From Oxalobacteraceae bacterium UBA6018 (GTDB lineage Bacteria; Pseudomonadota; Gammaproteobacteria; Burkholderiales; Burkholderiaceae_D), in the NCBI GenBank assembly GCA_002428015.1, contig DIZW01000114.1, positions 10,651-74,650 on the forward strand: a stretch of DNA of 64,000 nucleotides. Reading direction: 5' to 3'. Every line of letters starts with the position of its first letter. The stretch's first letter is position 1. Below, piece by piece: positions 45,720 through 54,372 of the stretch. The notes beneath the pieces are model-generated. The model saw only the letters and a list, made by a program, of their open reading frames with translations. It had not been told where the DNA came from and did not search any database. The position numbers and the translations under genes are program-made.

Positions 45720-46802
45720 TCAGGTGCTTTCACGCTCCATGATCGTGAAACCGATGTCGCACACGGGCTCGGAGACGAGCTTGCCGTCGGAGCGCGCGAT
45801 GATGTAGCGGGCGGCCGTGTTGCCAATCACGGTGCCGTCGATGCGCACGCTGGTCAGGGCCGGGTTGACGTCGCGCGAGAAGCTCAGGTCGCCCATGCCG
45901 ACCACGGCCAGCTGGTCCGGCACGGCGATGCCCTGGGCCTGGGCTTCCATGATGACGCCGATGGCCATCATGTCGGAGCTGCAGAACAGGGCGTCGATGC
46001 GCGGATTGCGCGCCAGCAGTTCGCGCAGGCCGCTGCGGCCGCTGCCGAGGGTGGTGGGGGCCGGCACGATGCAGGACGACATTTCATCGGCCCCGGCCGC
46101 CATCATGCCCAGTTCGCGCGCGCGGTCGGCGAAGGCCTTGTTGCGGCGCACCGCGCGCTCGTCGTTGGCGCTGAGCGTGGCCACGCAGCGGCGCCCGCGC
46201 TGGTGCAGGAAGTCGGCCACGGCGATGCCGATCTTCTCGTGCGAGAAGCCGACCAGCATGTCGATCGGGGTGGGGGTCAGGTCCCAGGTCTCGACCACGG
46301 GAATGCCGCTGGCCAGCAGGCGCCGGCGGCCCTGGGCCGAGCGCATGATGCCGGTCAGGACTACGCCGTCGGGGCGGCGCCCGATGATGGCCTCGAGCAG
46401 CGCGTCCTCGCGCGAGTTCTGGTAGCCGGACTGGCCGAGCATGAGCTGGTAGCCGGAGGCGGCCAGCGACTCGGTGAGCGACTGCACCATCTCGAGGAAG
46501 ACCGAGCCGGTGATGGTGGGGACCACGGCGGCCACGAGCCGGCTTTTCTTGGAGGCCAGGCCGCCGGCCAGCATATTGGGCACGTAGCCGGTGCGCTCGA
46601 CCGCGTCGCGCACGCGCTGCAGGATCGCCGGGGACACTGCGTCCGGCGTGTTGAGGGCGCGCGAGGCCGTGATCGGGGCGACGTTGGCCAGCTTGGCGAC
46701 GTCGCGCAGGGTCAGACCGCCGCCGGAACGCCGGCTGCGCTTGACGGGGACGGCCGGGGCGTCGGGAAGGGCTTCAGGGACGGGGCGGATTTTATCGGTC
46801 AT
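45720..46802 (-). CDS. LacI-family regulator (GntR/GudR-like) between GH2 and gudD
   Basis: 360 residues. The helix-turn-helix LTLRDVAKLANVAPITASRALNTPDAVSP is followed by the hinge and a sugar-sensor core (VVPTITGSVFLEMVQSLTESL, DALFCSSDMMAIGVIMEAQAQGI). The APITASRAL recognition helix resembles the gluconate-repressor branch of the family. It sits between two genes that carry near-identical promoters with TGGTAGCG boxes, which makes it the obvious regulator of both. The effector is probably a uronic or aldaric acid. Confidence 0.88.
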   Translation of the reverse strand: MTDKIRPVPEALPDAPAVPVKRSRRSGGGLTLRDVAKLANVAPITASRALNTPDAVSPAILQRVRDAVERTGYVPNMLAGGLASKKSRLVAAVVPTITGSVFLEMVQSLTESLAASGYQLMLGQSGYQNSREDALLEAIIGRRPDGVVLTGIMRSAQGRRRLLASGIPVVETWDLTPTPIDMLVGFSHEKIGIAVADFLHQRGRRCVATLSANDERAVRRNKAFADRARELGMMAAGADEMSSCIVPAPTTLGSGRSGLRELLARNPRIDALFCSSDMMAIGVIMEAQAQGIAVPDQLAVVGMGDLSFSRDVNPALTSVRIDGTVIGNTAARYIIARSDGKLVSEPVCDIGFTIMEREST

Positions 46803-46890
46803 GGTGACGATTTTAGCATCGCATCCCCGCCTTACGGATGATTTCGGGGCGCCGCGCCGACAATATCCGGCGGCGCGGCGCCCGCGCCGG

Positions 46891-48783
46891 TCATTGGTAT
46901 TTCTTCTGCATCTCGTCGTAGTAGCGCTTGAGCGTGAAGAAAGCCTGCTTCTTCTTGCCGTCGTCGGAAATGAGGCCCTTGCGGTTCCAGAAATCCTGGA
47001 AGTAGGGATGCTGGCGCCGCGGCGAGCGGAAGTCCACCAGGATCCACGGCGTCATCCCGCGCAGGCCGGGGATGGCCGCGAGCATCTTGAACTGGTTCTT
47101 GTACAGCGCGTCCTGGTACTCCTCGCTCCAGCGGGTGTCGGCGTCGGCGTGGTAGCCCGCCAGCGCGTCGGCGCCGAACTCGGTGATCACCACCGGCTTG
47201 TTGTACTTGATGTTGAAATGGTAGTTGAGCATTTCCTTGTTGCTGGCCCAGTACCAGCCGGCGTATTCGTTGAAGCTGGCCAGGTCGAGCTGGTCGGCCA
47301 GGGGATCGGCCACCTCGACCTCGTTGCCGACCCGGTGCACTTCCAGCGCGGCCGCCACCAGGCGGGTGTCGTCGAGCGCGTGGGCGGTGGCCGCCAGCTT
47401 GCCCATGAACACGTTGCGGGGCGCGCTGACCGGGGTTTCGTTGCCGATCGACCAGACGATCACGCTGGCGCGGTTCTTGTCGCGCACCATCAAGTCGGTC
47501 AGCTGCGCGTTGGCGTTCTTGAAGGTGTCGGGATTGTTCCAGGAGATGGTCCAGTACACCGGCACCTCGGCCCACACCAGGATGCCCATCTCGTCGGCCA
47601 GGCGCAGCATCTCCTCGCTGTGCGGGTAGTGCGCCAGGCGCACGTAGTTGCAGTTCAGTTCACGCGCCCATTGCAGCATCATGCGCATGTCGCCCTCGCC
47701 GCGCAGGCGGCCCGGGATCAATGGATTCTCGTCGTGCAGGGCGATGCCGCGCAGGAAGATCGACTTGCCGTTGAGCAGGATGTCCTGGCCGCGCGTCTCG
47801 ATGGTCCGAAAGCCGATGCGGTCCTGCACCTGGTCGCCGCCGCCGGCCAGCTCGACCTGGTACAGCTTGGGATGCTCGGGCGTCCAGTAGGCCATCTTGG
47901 CCACCGGAATGCTGAGCGCGGCGCGGCCGCTGGCGTCGGTGTGCACGGTGGTCTTGATGCCGGCCTCGGGGATCGACACCGTCACCGCCTGCGACGGCTG
48001 GGCGCCGGCCAGCTGGACGTAGCCCTCGATGCGCTTGAGGTTGCCCTTGGCCAGCTGCACCTTGTAGTCGGCGATGTAGGTGGCCGGCAGCTCGGCCAGC
48101 AGCACGTCGCGGGTGATGCCGCCGTAGTTCCACCAGTCGGTGTTGACGGTCGGGATCTCATCCTGGTGGCGGGTGTTGTCGGCCTTGACGACGACGAAGT
48201 TATGGCCTTTGGCGAGCTTGCCGGTGACGTCGAACTGGAATGGCGTGAAGCCGCCCTTGTGGGCGCCGAGCTTCTTGCCGTTCAGGTAGACGTGGGCCTC
48301 GTAGTTGACGGCGCCGAAGTACAGCACGTAATGCTTGCCCGGCTTGGGATCGGCCTCGAAGCTCTGGCGCAGCCAGATGGTGCCCTCGTACAGCTGCAGC
48401 TTCTCGGCCTGGGAGTTCCAGTCGCCGGGGATCTTCATGGTCGGCGAGAGGTCGAAGTTGTACTCGACCCAGTCGCCCTTGTCGCGCGGCTTGCGGTCGT
48501 CGTAGAAGCCGCCCTTGCCGCTTTCGGAGGCGTCGAAGGGGGTGTGGCGGTAGTCGTAGTAGCCCATCTCGTAGGGGTCGATGATGTAGTTCCAGCGCCC
48601 GTTCAGGCTCACATGGCTGCGCCCGTAGATGTTCTGCAACTGCGGCATGGCCGCGTCGGCGCGCGGGCCGGCGGCCGGCTGGCCGGCCAGTTGCACGTCC
48701 ACGGGTGGCTGCTGGGCCGCGGCGCAGCAGTAGACGGCCGCGGCGCAAAGGGCGCCGGCGAGCCGGAGAAAGGCGGACTTCAT
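46891..48783 (-). CDS. Secreted GH2 beta-glucuronidase-like enzyme
   Basis: 630 residues. The signal peptide ends near CCAAAQ. It has a sugar-binding jelly roll, an Ig-like domain and a TIM barrel. The acid/base is Glu449 in WSIGNETP and the nucleophile Glu535 in VITEFGAD. WNRKGL carries an N-x-K pair (Asn600, Lys602) where beta-glucuronidases use Asn-x-Lys to hold the substrate carboxylate. That favours glucuronides (or galacturonides) over galactosides. Linkage by promoter to glucarate dehydratase supports uronic acid release. Its full length is normal for UidA-type enzymes. Confidence 0.83.
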   Translation of the reverse strand: MKSAFLRLAGALCAAAVYCCAAAQQPPVDVQLAGQPAAGPRADAAMPQLQNIYGRSHVSLNGRWNYIIDPYEMGYYDYRHTPFDASESGKGGFYDDRKPRDKGDWVEYNFDLSPTMKIPGDWNSQAEKLQLYEGTIWLRQSFEADPKPGKHYVLYFGAVNYEAHVYLNGKKLGAHKGGFTPFQFDVTGKLAKGHNFVVVKADNTRHQDEIPTVNTDWWNYGGITRDVLLAELPATYIADYKVQLAKGNLKRIEGYVQLAGAQPSQAVTVSIPEAGIKTTVHTDASGRAALSIPVAKMAYWTPEHPKLYQVELAGGGDQVQDRIGFRTIETRGQDILLNGKSIFLRGIALHDENPLIPGRLRGEGDMRMMLQWARELNCNYVRLAHYPHSEEMLRLADEMGILVWAEVPVYWTISWNNPDTFKNANAQLTDLMVRDKNRASVIVWSIGNETPVSAPRNVFMGKLAATAHALDDTRLVAAALEVHRVGNEVEVADPLADQLDLASFNEYAGWYWASNKEMLNYHFNIKYNKPVVITEFGADALAGYHADADTRWSEEYQDALYKNQFKMLAAIPGLRGMTPWILVDFRSPRRQHPYFQDFWNRKGLISDDGKKKQAFFTLKRYYDEMQKKYQ

Positions 48784-48864
48784 GTGATGGTCTCCTGGTG
48801 ATGGATTGTTGTTGAGATGCTGACTGCGTGACGGTCCCCGCCAGCCGGTCGCCGCGGGCTGGAC

Positions 48865-48922
48865 GTTGGTAGCGCTACCAACACTATTCCAGCATGGTAG
48901 CGGGACTGAAAACGGAAGTCAA
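48865..48922 (-). promoter_or_regulatory. GH2 promoter with perfect LacI-type palindrome
   Basis: Minus strand: -35 TTGACT (48917-48922), 17-base spacer, -10 TACCAT (48894-48899). Just downstream, GTTGGTAGCGCTACCAAC (48865-48882) is a perfect 18-bp palindrome, and a half-site TGGTAGCG overlaps the -10. The block resembles the gudD promoter closely. The rest of the 350-base gap to uppP (48784-49133) shows no gene. Confidence 0.82.
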
Positions 48923-49133
48923 CGCGTTTTTCTTGCCAAAAATGGGGGCGCCGCGCGCAAAAAGACGGGCGATGCTTGCGCCCCGGCGGGCGCCGCGAGG
49001 CGTGCTCGTGGTAAGCTTCGACGCCGCGCCGGCACGCTCGAAACCCGGCGCGCTTACCGCACGACCGACAACCGCCTGGAACCCATCGCACAACCCACTA
49101 ACAACCTGCTAACAACCCATTTTCATCGGATTC

Positions 49134-49967
49134 ATGGATACTATTCTCGCGCTCAAAGCCATCATCATGGGGCTGGTGGAAGGCTTCACCGAATTCCTGC
49201 CCATCTCCTCCACCGGCCACCTGATCCTGGCCGGCAGCCTGCTCAAGCTCACCGACGACAAATGGAAGGTCTTCGAGATCGTGATCCAGGCCGGCGCCAT
49301 CCTGGCCGTGTGCTGGGAATACCGGGCGCGCATCGCCGCCGTGGTGGGCGGGCTGGGGTCCGATCCCAAGGCGCGCCGCTTCGCCTTCAACCTGGCGGTG
49401 GCCTTCATGCCGGCCGCGCTGCTGGGCCTGGCCTTCGGCAAGAAGATCAAGGCGGTGCTGTTCAAGCCCGAGCCGGTGGCCCTGGCCTTCATCATCGGCG
49501 GCCTGGTGATCCTGTACGCGGAGCGCCGCCACAAGGCCAGCCCGGTGAGCGAACGGGTCGCCTCGGTCGACGACATGACGGTGATGGACGCGCTCAAGGT
49601 CGGCTGCGCGCAAGCGTTCGCGCTGATCCCCGGCACCAGCCGCTCGGGCGCCACCATCATCGGCGGCATGCTGTTCGGCCTGCCGCGCAAGGTCGCCACC
49701 GAGTTCTCCTTCTTCCTGGCCATCCCCACCCTGCTGCTGGCCACCGCCTACCAGCTGTTCAAGGAGCGCGCGCTGCTGTCGGCGGCCGACATGCCGCTGT
49801 TCGGCCTGGGCACCGTGGCCGCCTTCATCTCGGCCTTCCTGTGCGTGCGCTGGCTGCTGCGCTACATCAGCACCCACGACTTCAGCGCCTTCGCCTGGTA
49901 CCGCATCGCCTTCGGCCTGTTCGTGATCGCCAGCGCACATTACGGTTGGGTCGTTTGGGCAGAATAA
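49134..49967 (+). CDS. uppP: Undecaprenyl-diphosphatase UppP (BacA)
   Basis: 277 residues, multi-spanning. Both family motifs are intact: EGFTEFLPISSTGHLIL near the N-terminus, and PGTSRSGATIIGG in the second half. It removes a phosphate from undecaprenyl pyrophosphate so that the carrier lipid can be reused for cell wall synthesis. The stop TAA overlaps the recQ ATG by one base (TAATG), so the two are translated together. Confidence 0.96.
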   Translation: MDTILALKAIIMGLVEGFTEFLPISSTGHLILAGSLLKLTDDKWKVFEIVIQAGAILAVCWEYRARIAAVVGGLGSDPKARRFAFNLAVAFMPAALLGLAFGKKIKAVLFKPEPVALAFIIGGLVILYAERRHKASPVSERVASVDDMTVMDALKVGCAQAFALIPGTSRSGATIIGGMLFGLPRKVATEFSFFLAIPTLLLATAYQLFKERALLSAADMPLFGLGTVAAFISAFLCVRWLLRYISTHDFSAFAWYRIAFGLFVIASAHYGWVVWAE

Positions 49968-51787
49968 TGGACCCCGGGCTCAGCGCACGCGCGCTCGACT
50001 TGCTTCAGACCGTCTTCGGCTACCCGGCCTTCCGCGGCCAGCAGGGCGACATCGTCGAGCACGTGGCCAGCGGCGGCGACGCGCTCGTGCTCATGCCCAC
50101 CGGCGGCGGCAAGTCGCTGTGCTACCAGATTCCCGCGCTGCTGCGCGACGGCGTCGGCGTGGTGGTCTCGCCGCTGATCGCCCTGATGCAGGACCAGGTC
50201 GACGCGCTCGAGGAAGTGGGCGTGCGCGCAGCCTTCCTCAACTCCACCCAGACGTTCGAGGAAACCATGCGCATCGAGCGCCTGGTGCGCAGCGGCGAGA
50301 TCGATCTGGTCTACGTGGCGCCGGAACGGCTGATGACCCAGCGCTGCCTGGACCTGTTCGACGCCTCGCGCATCGCCCTGTTCGCGATCGACGAGGCGCA
50401 CTGCGTGTCGCAGTGGGGGCACGACTTCCGGCCCGAATACATCCGCCTGTCAATCCTGCACGAGCGCTTCCCCAACGTGCCGCGCATCGCGCTCACCGCC
50501 ACCGCCGACCAGCAGACCCGTGCCGAAATCGCCATGCGCCTGCAGCTGGGCGACGCGCGCCAGTTCGTGTCCTCGTTCGACCGGCCCAACATCCGCTATT
50601 CGATCGTCGAAAAGGGCAACGGGCGCAAGCAGCTGCTCGACTTCATCACCAGCGAGCATGGCAGCGACGCCGGCATCGTCTACTGCCTGTCGCGCAAGAA
50701 GGTCGAGGAGACCGCCGACTTCCTCAACGAAAACGGGATCCGCGCCCTGCCCTACCACGCCGGCATGGACTACGCCAAGCGCAGCGCCAACCAGTCGCGC
50801 TTCCTGCGCGAGGAGAGCATCGTCATGGTGGCCACGATCGCCTTCGGCATGGGCATCGACAAGCCGGACGTGCGCTTCGTCTGCCACCTCGACCTGCCCA
50901 AGAGCATCGAGGGCTACTACCAGGAGACCGGGCGCGGGGGCCGCGACGGCATGCCGGCCAGCGCCTGGATGGCCTACGGGCTGCAGGACGTGGTGCTGCA
51001 GCGGCGCATGATCGACGAGTCCGAGGCCGACGAGACCTTCAAGCGGGTGCTGTCGATGAAGCTCGACGCCATGCTGGGCCTGTGCGAGACCCTGACCTGC
51101 CGGCGCGTGCGCCTGCTCGACTACTTCGGCGAGCAGTCCGGCCCGTGCGGTAACTGCGACACCTGCCTGATCCCGCCGGTGTCGTTCGACGGCACGGTGC
51201 CGGTGCAAAAACTGCTCTCGACGGTGTACCGGGTCGACCAGCGCTTCGCCGCCGGCCACGTGATCGATGTGCTGCGCGGGGTGGAGACGGACCGCATCAA
51301 GCAGTGGCACCACGACAGCCTGTCGGTGTTCGGCATCGGCGCCGAGCGCGCCGAGGCGGAATGGCGGGCGATCCTGCGCCAGGCGATCGCGCTCGGGCTG
51401 GTCACGGTCGACCATGACGCCTACAGCTCGCTCAAGCTCACCGACGCGGCGCGCCCGGTGCTCAAGGGTGCGCGCTCGGTGCAGCTGCGCCAGTACCAGA
51501 AGCCGGTCAAGGCCAAGCGCGCCAGCACGCCCTCCAAGGGCTACGCCGAGATGGAGCTGTCCAAGTCCGAGCAGGCGATCTTCGAGCGGCTGCGGCGCTG
51601 GCGCATGGACACCGCGCGCGCCCACAACGTGGCCGCCTACATCATCTTCGGCGATGCCACCCTGCGCGAGATCGCCAAGGCCAAGCCGTCCTCGCTGCAG
51701 GAACTGCGCGGCGTGACCGGCGTGGGCGAGAAAAAGCTGGTGTCCTACGGCGACGAGATCGTGGCCATCATCATGGAGATGAGCTAG
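49967..51787 (+). CDS. recQ: ATP-dependent DNA helicase RecQ
   Basis: 606 residues. Helicase motif I is MPTGGGKSLCYQIP, motif II IDEAHCVSQWGHDFR, and motif VI YYQETGRGGRDG. The RecQ-Ct zinc site has CRRVRLLDYFGEQSGPCGNCDTC, then a winged helix and a C-terminal HRDC domain (EQAIFERLRRWRMDTARAHNVAAYIIF). It unwinds DNA in recombination and repair. A frame open far upstream is an artefact; the real start overlaps the uppP stop. Confidence 0.96.
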   Translation: MDPGLSARALDLLQTVFGYPAFRGQQGDIVEHVASGGDALVLMPTGGGKSLCYQIPALLRDGVGVVVSPLIALMQDQVDALEEVGVRAAFLNSTQTFEETMRIERLVRSGEIDLVYVAPERLMTQRCLDLFDASRIALFAIDEAHCVSQWGHDFRPEYIRLSILHERFPNVPRIALTATADQQTRAEIAMRLQLGDARQFVSSFDRPNIRYSIVEKGNGRKQLLDFITSEHGSDAGIVYCLSRKKVEETADFLNENGIRALPYHAGMDYAKRSANQSRFLREESIVMVATIAFGMGIDKPDVRFVCHLDLPKSIEGYYQETGRGGRDGMPASAWMAYGLQDVVLQRRMIDESEADETFKRVLSMKLDAMLGLCETLTCRRVRLLDYFGEQSGPCGNCDTCLIPPVSFDGTVPVQKLLSTVYRVDQRFAAGHVIDVLRGVETDRIKQWHHDSLSVFGIGAERAEAEWRAILRQAIALGLVTVDHDAYSSLKLTDAARPVLKGARSVQLRQYQKPVKAKRASTPSKGYAEMELSKSEQAIFERLRRWRMDTARAHNVAAYIIFGDATLREIAKAKPSSLQELRGVTGVGEKKLVSYGDEIVAIIMEMS

Positions 51788-51865
51788 CGGCGGGGTATGC
51801 GGTCGTGGCGACAGCGACTGCGCGCGGACGCGCGCGGCTGCGAGCTGGTGTGCGCTGGTGTGCCC

Positions 51866-51891
51866 AAGCGGACGCGCGAGCGTGTCCGCTT
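51866..51891. terminator. Hairpin between convergent recQ and trmB
   Basis: Perfect 8-bp stem AAGCGGAC / GTCCGCTT with a 10-base loop, between the two stop codons. There is no long T run, so efficiency is uncertain; position favours a shared bidirectional terminator. Confidence 0.45.
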
Positions 51892-51895
51892 AAGC

Positions 51896-52603
51896 TTACT
51901 TCTTGACGAACACCAGGTCCCACACGCCGTGGCCCAGCTTGAGGCCGCGGTTTTCGAACTTGGTCAGCGGACGGTAGGCCGGCTGCGGCGCGTAGCCCTC
52001 GGCGCTGTTTTGCAGGGACGGCTCGGCGGACAGCACCTCGAGCATCTGGACCGCGTAGTCCTCCCAGTCGGTGGCGCAGTGCAGATAGCCGCCCGGCGCC
52101 AGCTTCTCGGCCAGCAGCTTGACGAAGGGCGGCTGGATCAGGCGGCGCTTGTTATGGCGCGCCTTGTGCCACGGGTCCGGGAAGAACACGTGCACCCCGG
52201 CCAGCGACGCCGGCGTGATCATATTGTTGAGCACCTCGACCGCGTCATGCTGGATCAGGCGCAGGTTGCTCAGGTTCTGTTCGCCGATCTGCTTGAGCAG
52301 GCTGCCCACGCCGGGCGTGTGCACTTCGACGCCGATGAAATCCTTCTCCGGCATGGCGCTGGCGATGTGCGCGGTGGTGTCGCCCATGCCGAAGCCGATC
52401 TCCAGGATCAGCGGGGCCTTGCGGCCGAAGGCCTGCTCCAGCGCCAGCGGCGCCTTGGCGTACTCGATCATGTACTTCGGGCCCAGCTCCTCGAGCGCGC
52501 GTGCCTGCGCGATCGACAGGCGCCCCGCGCGCGTGACGAAACTGCGAATCCGGTGTTCGGTCGGGTCATACAGCATCGGGCGGTTCGGGGTATCGGAGGA
52601 CAT
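51896..52603 (-). CDS. trmB: tRNA (guanine-N7-)-methyltransferase TrmB
   Basis: 235 residues. SAM-binding motif LEIGFGMGDTTAHIA, then FIGVEVHTPGVGSLL, the catalytic-region FFPDPWHKARHNKRRL and the C-terminal TKFENRGLKLGHGVWDL, all diagnostic of TrmB. It makes 7-methylguanosine at position 46 of tRNA. It is convergent with recQ and divergent from the small NTF2-like gene. Confidence 0.96.
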   Translation of the reverse strand: MSSDTPNRPMLYDPTEHRIRSFVTRAGRLSIAQARALEELGPKYMIEYAKAPLALEQAFGRKAPLILEIGFGMGDTTAHIASAMPEKDFIGVEVHTPGVGSLLKQIGEQNLSNLRLIQHDAVEVLNNMITPASLAGVHVFFPDPWHKARHNKRRLIQPPFVKLLAEKLAPGGYLHCATDWEDYAVQMLEVLSAEPSLQNSAEGYAPQPAYRPLTKFENRGLKLGHGVWDLVFVKK

Positions 52604-52738
52604 GGAATCAATGAGAAAAAAAGGCCGGACGACATTATATCGTACGGGTGCTGCAGCGGCGGCGGCGCCTGCGCGCGGCGCGAAAACGGTTTACAGTCAA
52701 TGCATTCCCATCGCTCAACCAACTGGAGAAGCCGCCCT

Positions 52739-53077
52739 ATGCCCTCACCCGCCGACGTCGTCCAAGCCCAGCTCGACGCCTACAACGCGCGCGACCTTGA
52801 ACGCTACCTGGCCAATTTCAGCGACACCGTCAAGAGCTACCGCATGCCCAGCCTTACGCCCGCGCTCGACGGCAAGGCCCAGCTGGGCGCGTTCTACGCG
52901 GCCGAGCGCTTCAACCGGCCCGGCTTGCGCGCCGAGCTGCTGCACCGCACGGTGCTGGGAAACCAGGTGTTCGACCACGAGCGCATCTTCGGCATCGGCG
53001 ACGCGCCGTACGAGATCGTCGCCGTGTTCGAGGTCAAGGATGGGCTGATCGAGACGCTGTGGGGATACAGCGCCTGA
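52739..53077 (+). CDS. NTF2-like/SnoaL-fold small protein
   Basis: 112 residues. VVQAQLDAYNARDLERYLANFSDTVKSY at the start and VVAVFEVKDGLIETLWGY at the end are the usual edges of the SnoaL/steroid isomerase-like cone fold. GGAG lies 10 bases before the ATG at 52739. Such proteins bind small hydrophobic molecules; many have no known role. It ends 5 bases before the convergent propeller gene. Confidence 0.8.
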   Translation: MPSPADVVQAQLDAYNARDLERYLANFSDTVKSYRMPSLTPALDGKAQLGAFYAAERFNRPGLRAELLHRTVLGNQVFDHERIFGIGDAPYEIVAVFEVKDGLIETLWGYSA

Positions 53078-53082
53078 TCGGC

Positions 53083-54348
53083 TCAGCGCAGGTTGCCGGT
53101 GTGGCCGAGCGAATAGCGGCCCGGCTGCGGCCACACGGTCAGGCCGTGCGGCTCGCCACCGACCTTGATCTTGTTGACCGCGCCGTTGGCGGTATCGATG
53201 CGGTACACCATGTCGTCGTAGCGGCCCGATAGCCACAGCCACTTGCCGTCCGCGCTGACGTTGCCCATGTCCGGGCTGCCGCCGCCGGGAATCGGCCAGT
53301 GCGCGGTCAGCTTTTCGGTGGCGAAGTCCATCACGGCCACGCCGCCCGGGCCTTTCGGCAGCCCGTGGATGCGGTGGGTGCCGCGGAAGGCGATGTACAG
53401 GCTCTTGCCGTCGCGGCTAGGGTACAACCCATGGGTGCCGGGGCCGGCCGAGATGAAGCCGATCTGCTTGAAGCTGTCGCCATCGACCACGTGCACGCCG
53501 TCGGCATCCATGTCGGCCACGAAGAAGTGCTTGCCGTCGGGCGAGACGCGTATGTCCTGGGGCATGCCCTTGCGTGCCGAGCACACTTCGAGCGCCTTCG
53601 GGTCGAAGGCCATGCGGCTCTCCTTGAAGCGGGTCGGCGGCATCTGCAGCTTGAGGTAGCCGAGCACCTTGCGCTTGGCCAGGTCGATCTTGACCAGCCC
53701 GCCCTCGAACTCGCAGGTGAACAGCACGAAGCGCCCGTCGATGGAGAAGTCGGCGTGGTTGATGCCGCCGCAATGGGGCGTGTCGATCGAATACTGCATC
53801 GCCATCGTGTGCGGATCGCGGAAGTCGAGCCGCTTGCGCGCCTCGGCCACGACGATGGCCGATTTGCCGTCCGGGGTGTAGTACATATTGTAAGGATCGT
53901 CGACCGGCACCGGCGCGCCGGGCTTGCCGGTGCGCGGGTCGATCGGGGTCAGGCTGCCCTCCTGGTGGCGCTCGGAGTTATTGGCCACCCACAGGGTCTG
54001 CAGGTCGTAGGACGGGATCACGTGCTGAGGCGCCATCCCGACCTTGAATTTATCGACCACCTTGAGCGTGGCCGGGTCGATGACGTAGACGTCGTTGGTG
54101 CGCAGGTTGGGCACGTAGACGCGCGCGAGCTGGCCCTGCACGGCCTTGCTCATGTGGGTGGGGCCGATTTCGCTGTACACGTTCTTCGGATCGACCAGCG
54201 CGGGCATGCCCGCCACGTCGGCGCCGCGCGCGGTGACGGTCTTGGGCGGGGCCGCCGACACTGCCCGGTATTCGTAGTAGGCCACGCCCGCGCTGGCGGC
54301 AACTGCCAGCAGCAGCAGGGGCATGAAGAGCTTTTTGGTTGATCGCAT
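53083..54348 (-). CDS. Exported YncE-like beta-propeller protein
   Basis: 421 residues. An N-terminal hydrophobic segment (LFMPLLLLAVAASAGVAYY) serves as signal or anchor. The rest is a seven-bladed propeller with repeated phrases such as VYVPNLRTNDVYVIDPATLKVV, DIRVSPDGKHFFVADMDADGVHVVD and VSADGKWLWLSGRYDDMVYRID. YncE-type propellers are periplasmic and of uncertain function. It starts 24 bases after the creatininase-like gene, so the two are probably one operon. Confidence 0.8.
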   Translation of the reverse strand: MRSTKKLFMPLLLLAVAASAGVAYYEYRAVSAAPPKTVTARGADVAGMPALVDPKNVYSEIGPTHMSKAVQGQLARVYVPNLRTNDVYVIDPATLKVVDKFKVGMAPQHVIPSYDLQTLWVANNSERHQEGSLTPIDPRTGKPGAPVPVDDPYNMYYTPDGKSAIVVAEARKRLDFRDPHTMAMQYSIDTPHCGGINHADFSIDGRFVLFTCEFEGGLVKIDLAKRKVLGYLKLQMPPTRFKESRMAFDPKALEVCSARKGMPQDIRVSPDGKHFFVADMDADGVHVVDGDSFKQIGFISAGPGTHGLYPSRDGKSLYIAFRGTHRIHGLPKGPGGVAVMDFATEKLTAHWPIPGGGSPDMGNVSADGKWLWLSGRYDDMVYRIDTANGAVNKIKVGGEPHGLTVWPQPGRYSLGHTGNLR

Positions 54349-54372
54349 AAAATATCAGTCACTGTGAATTCG

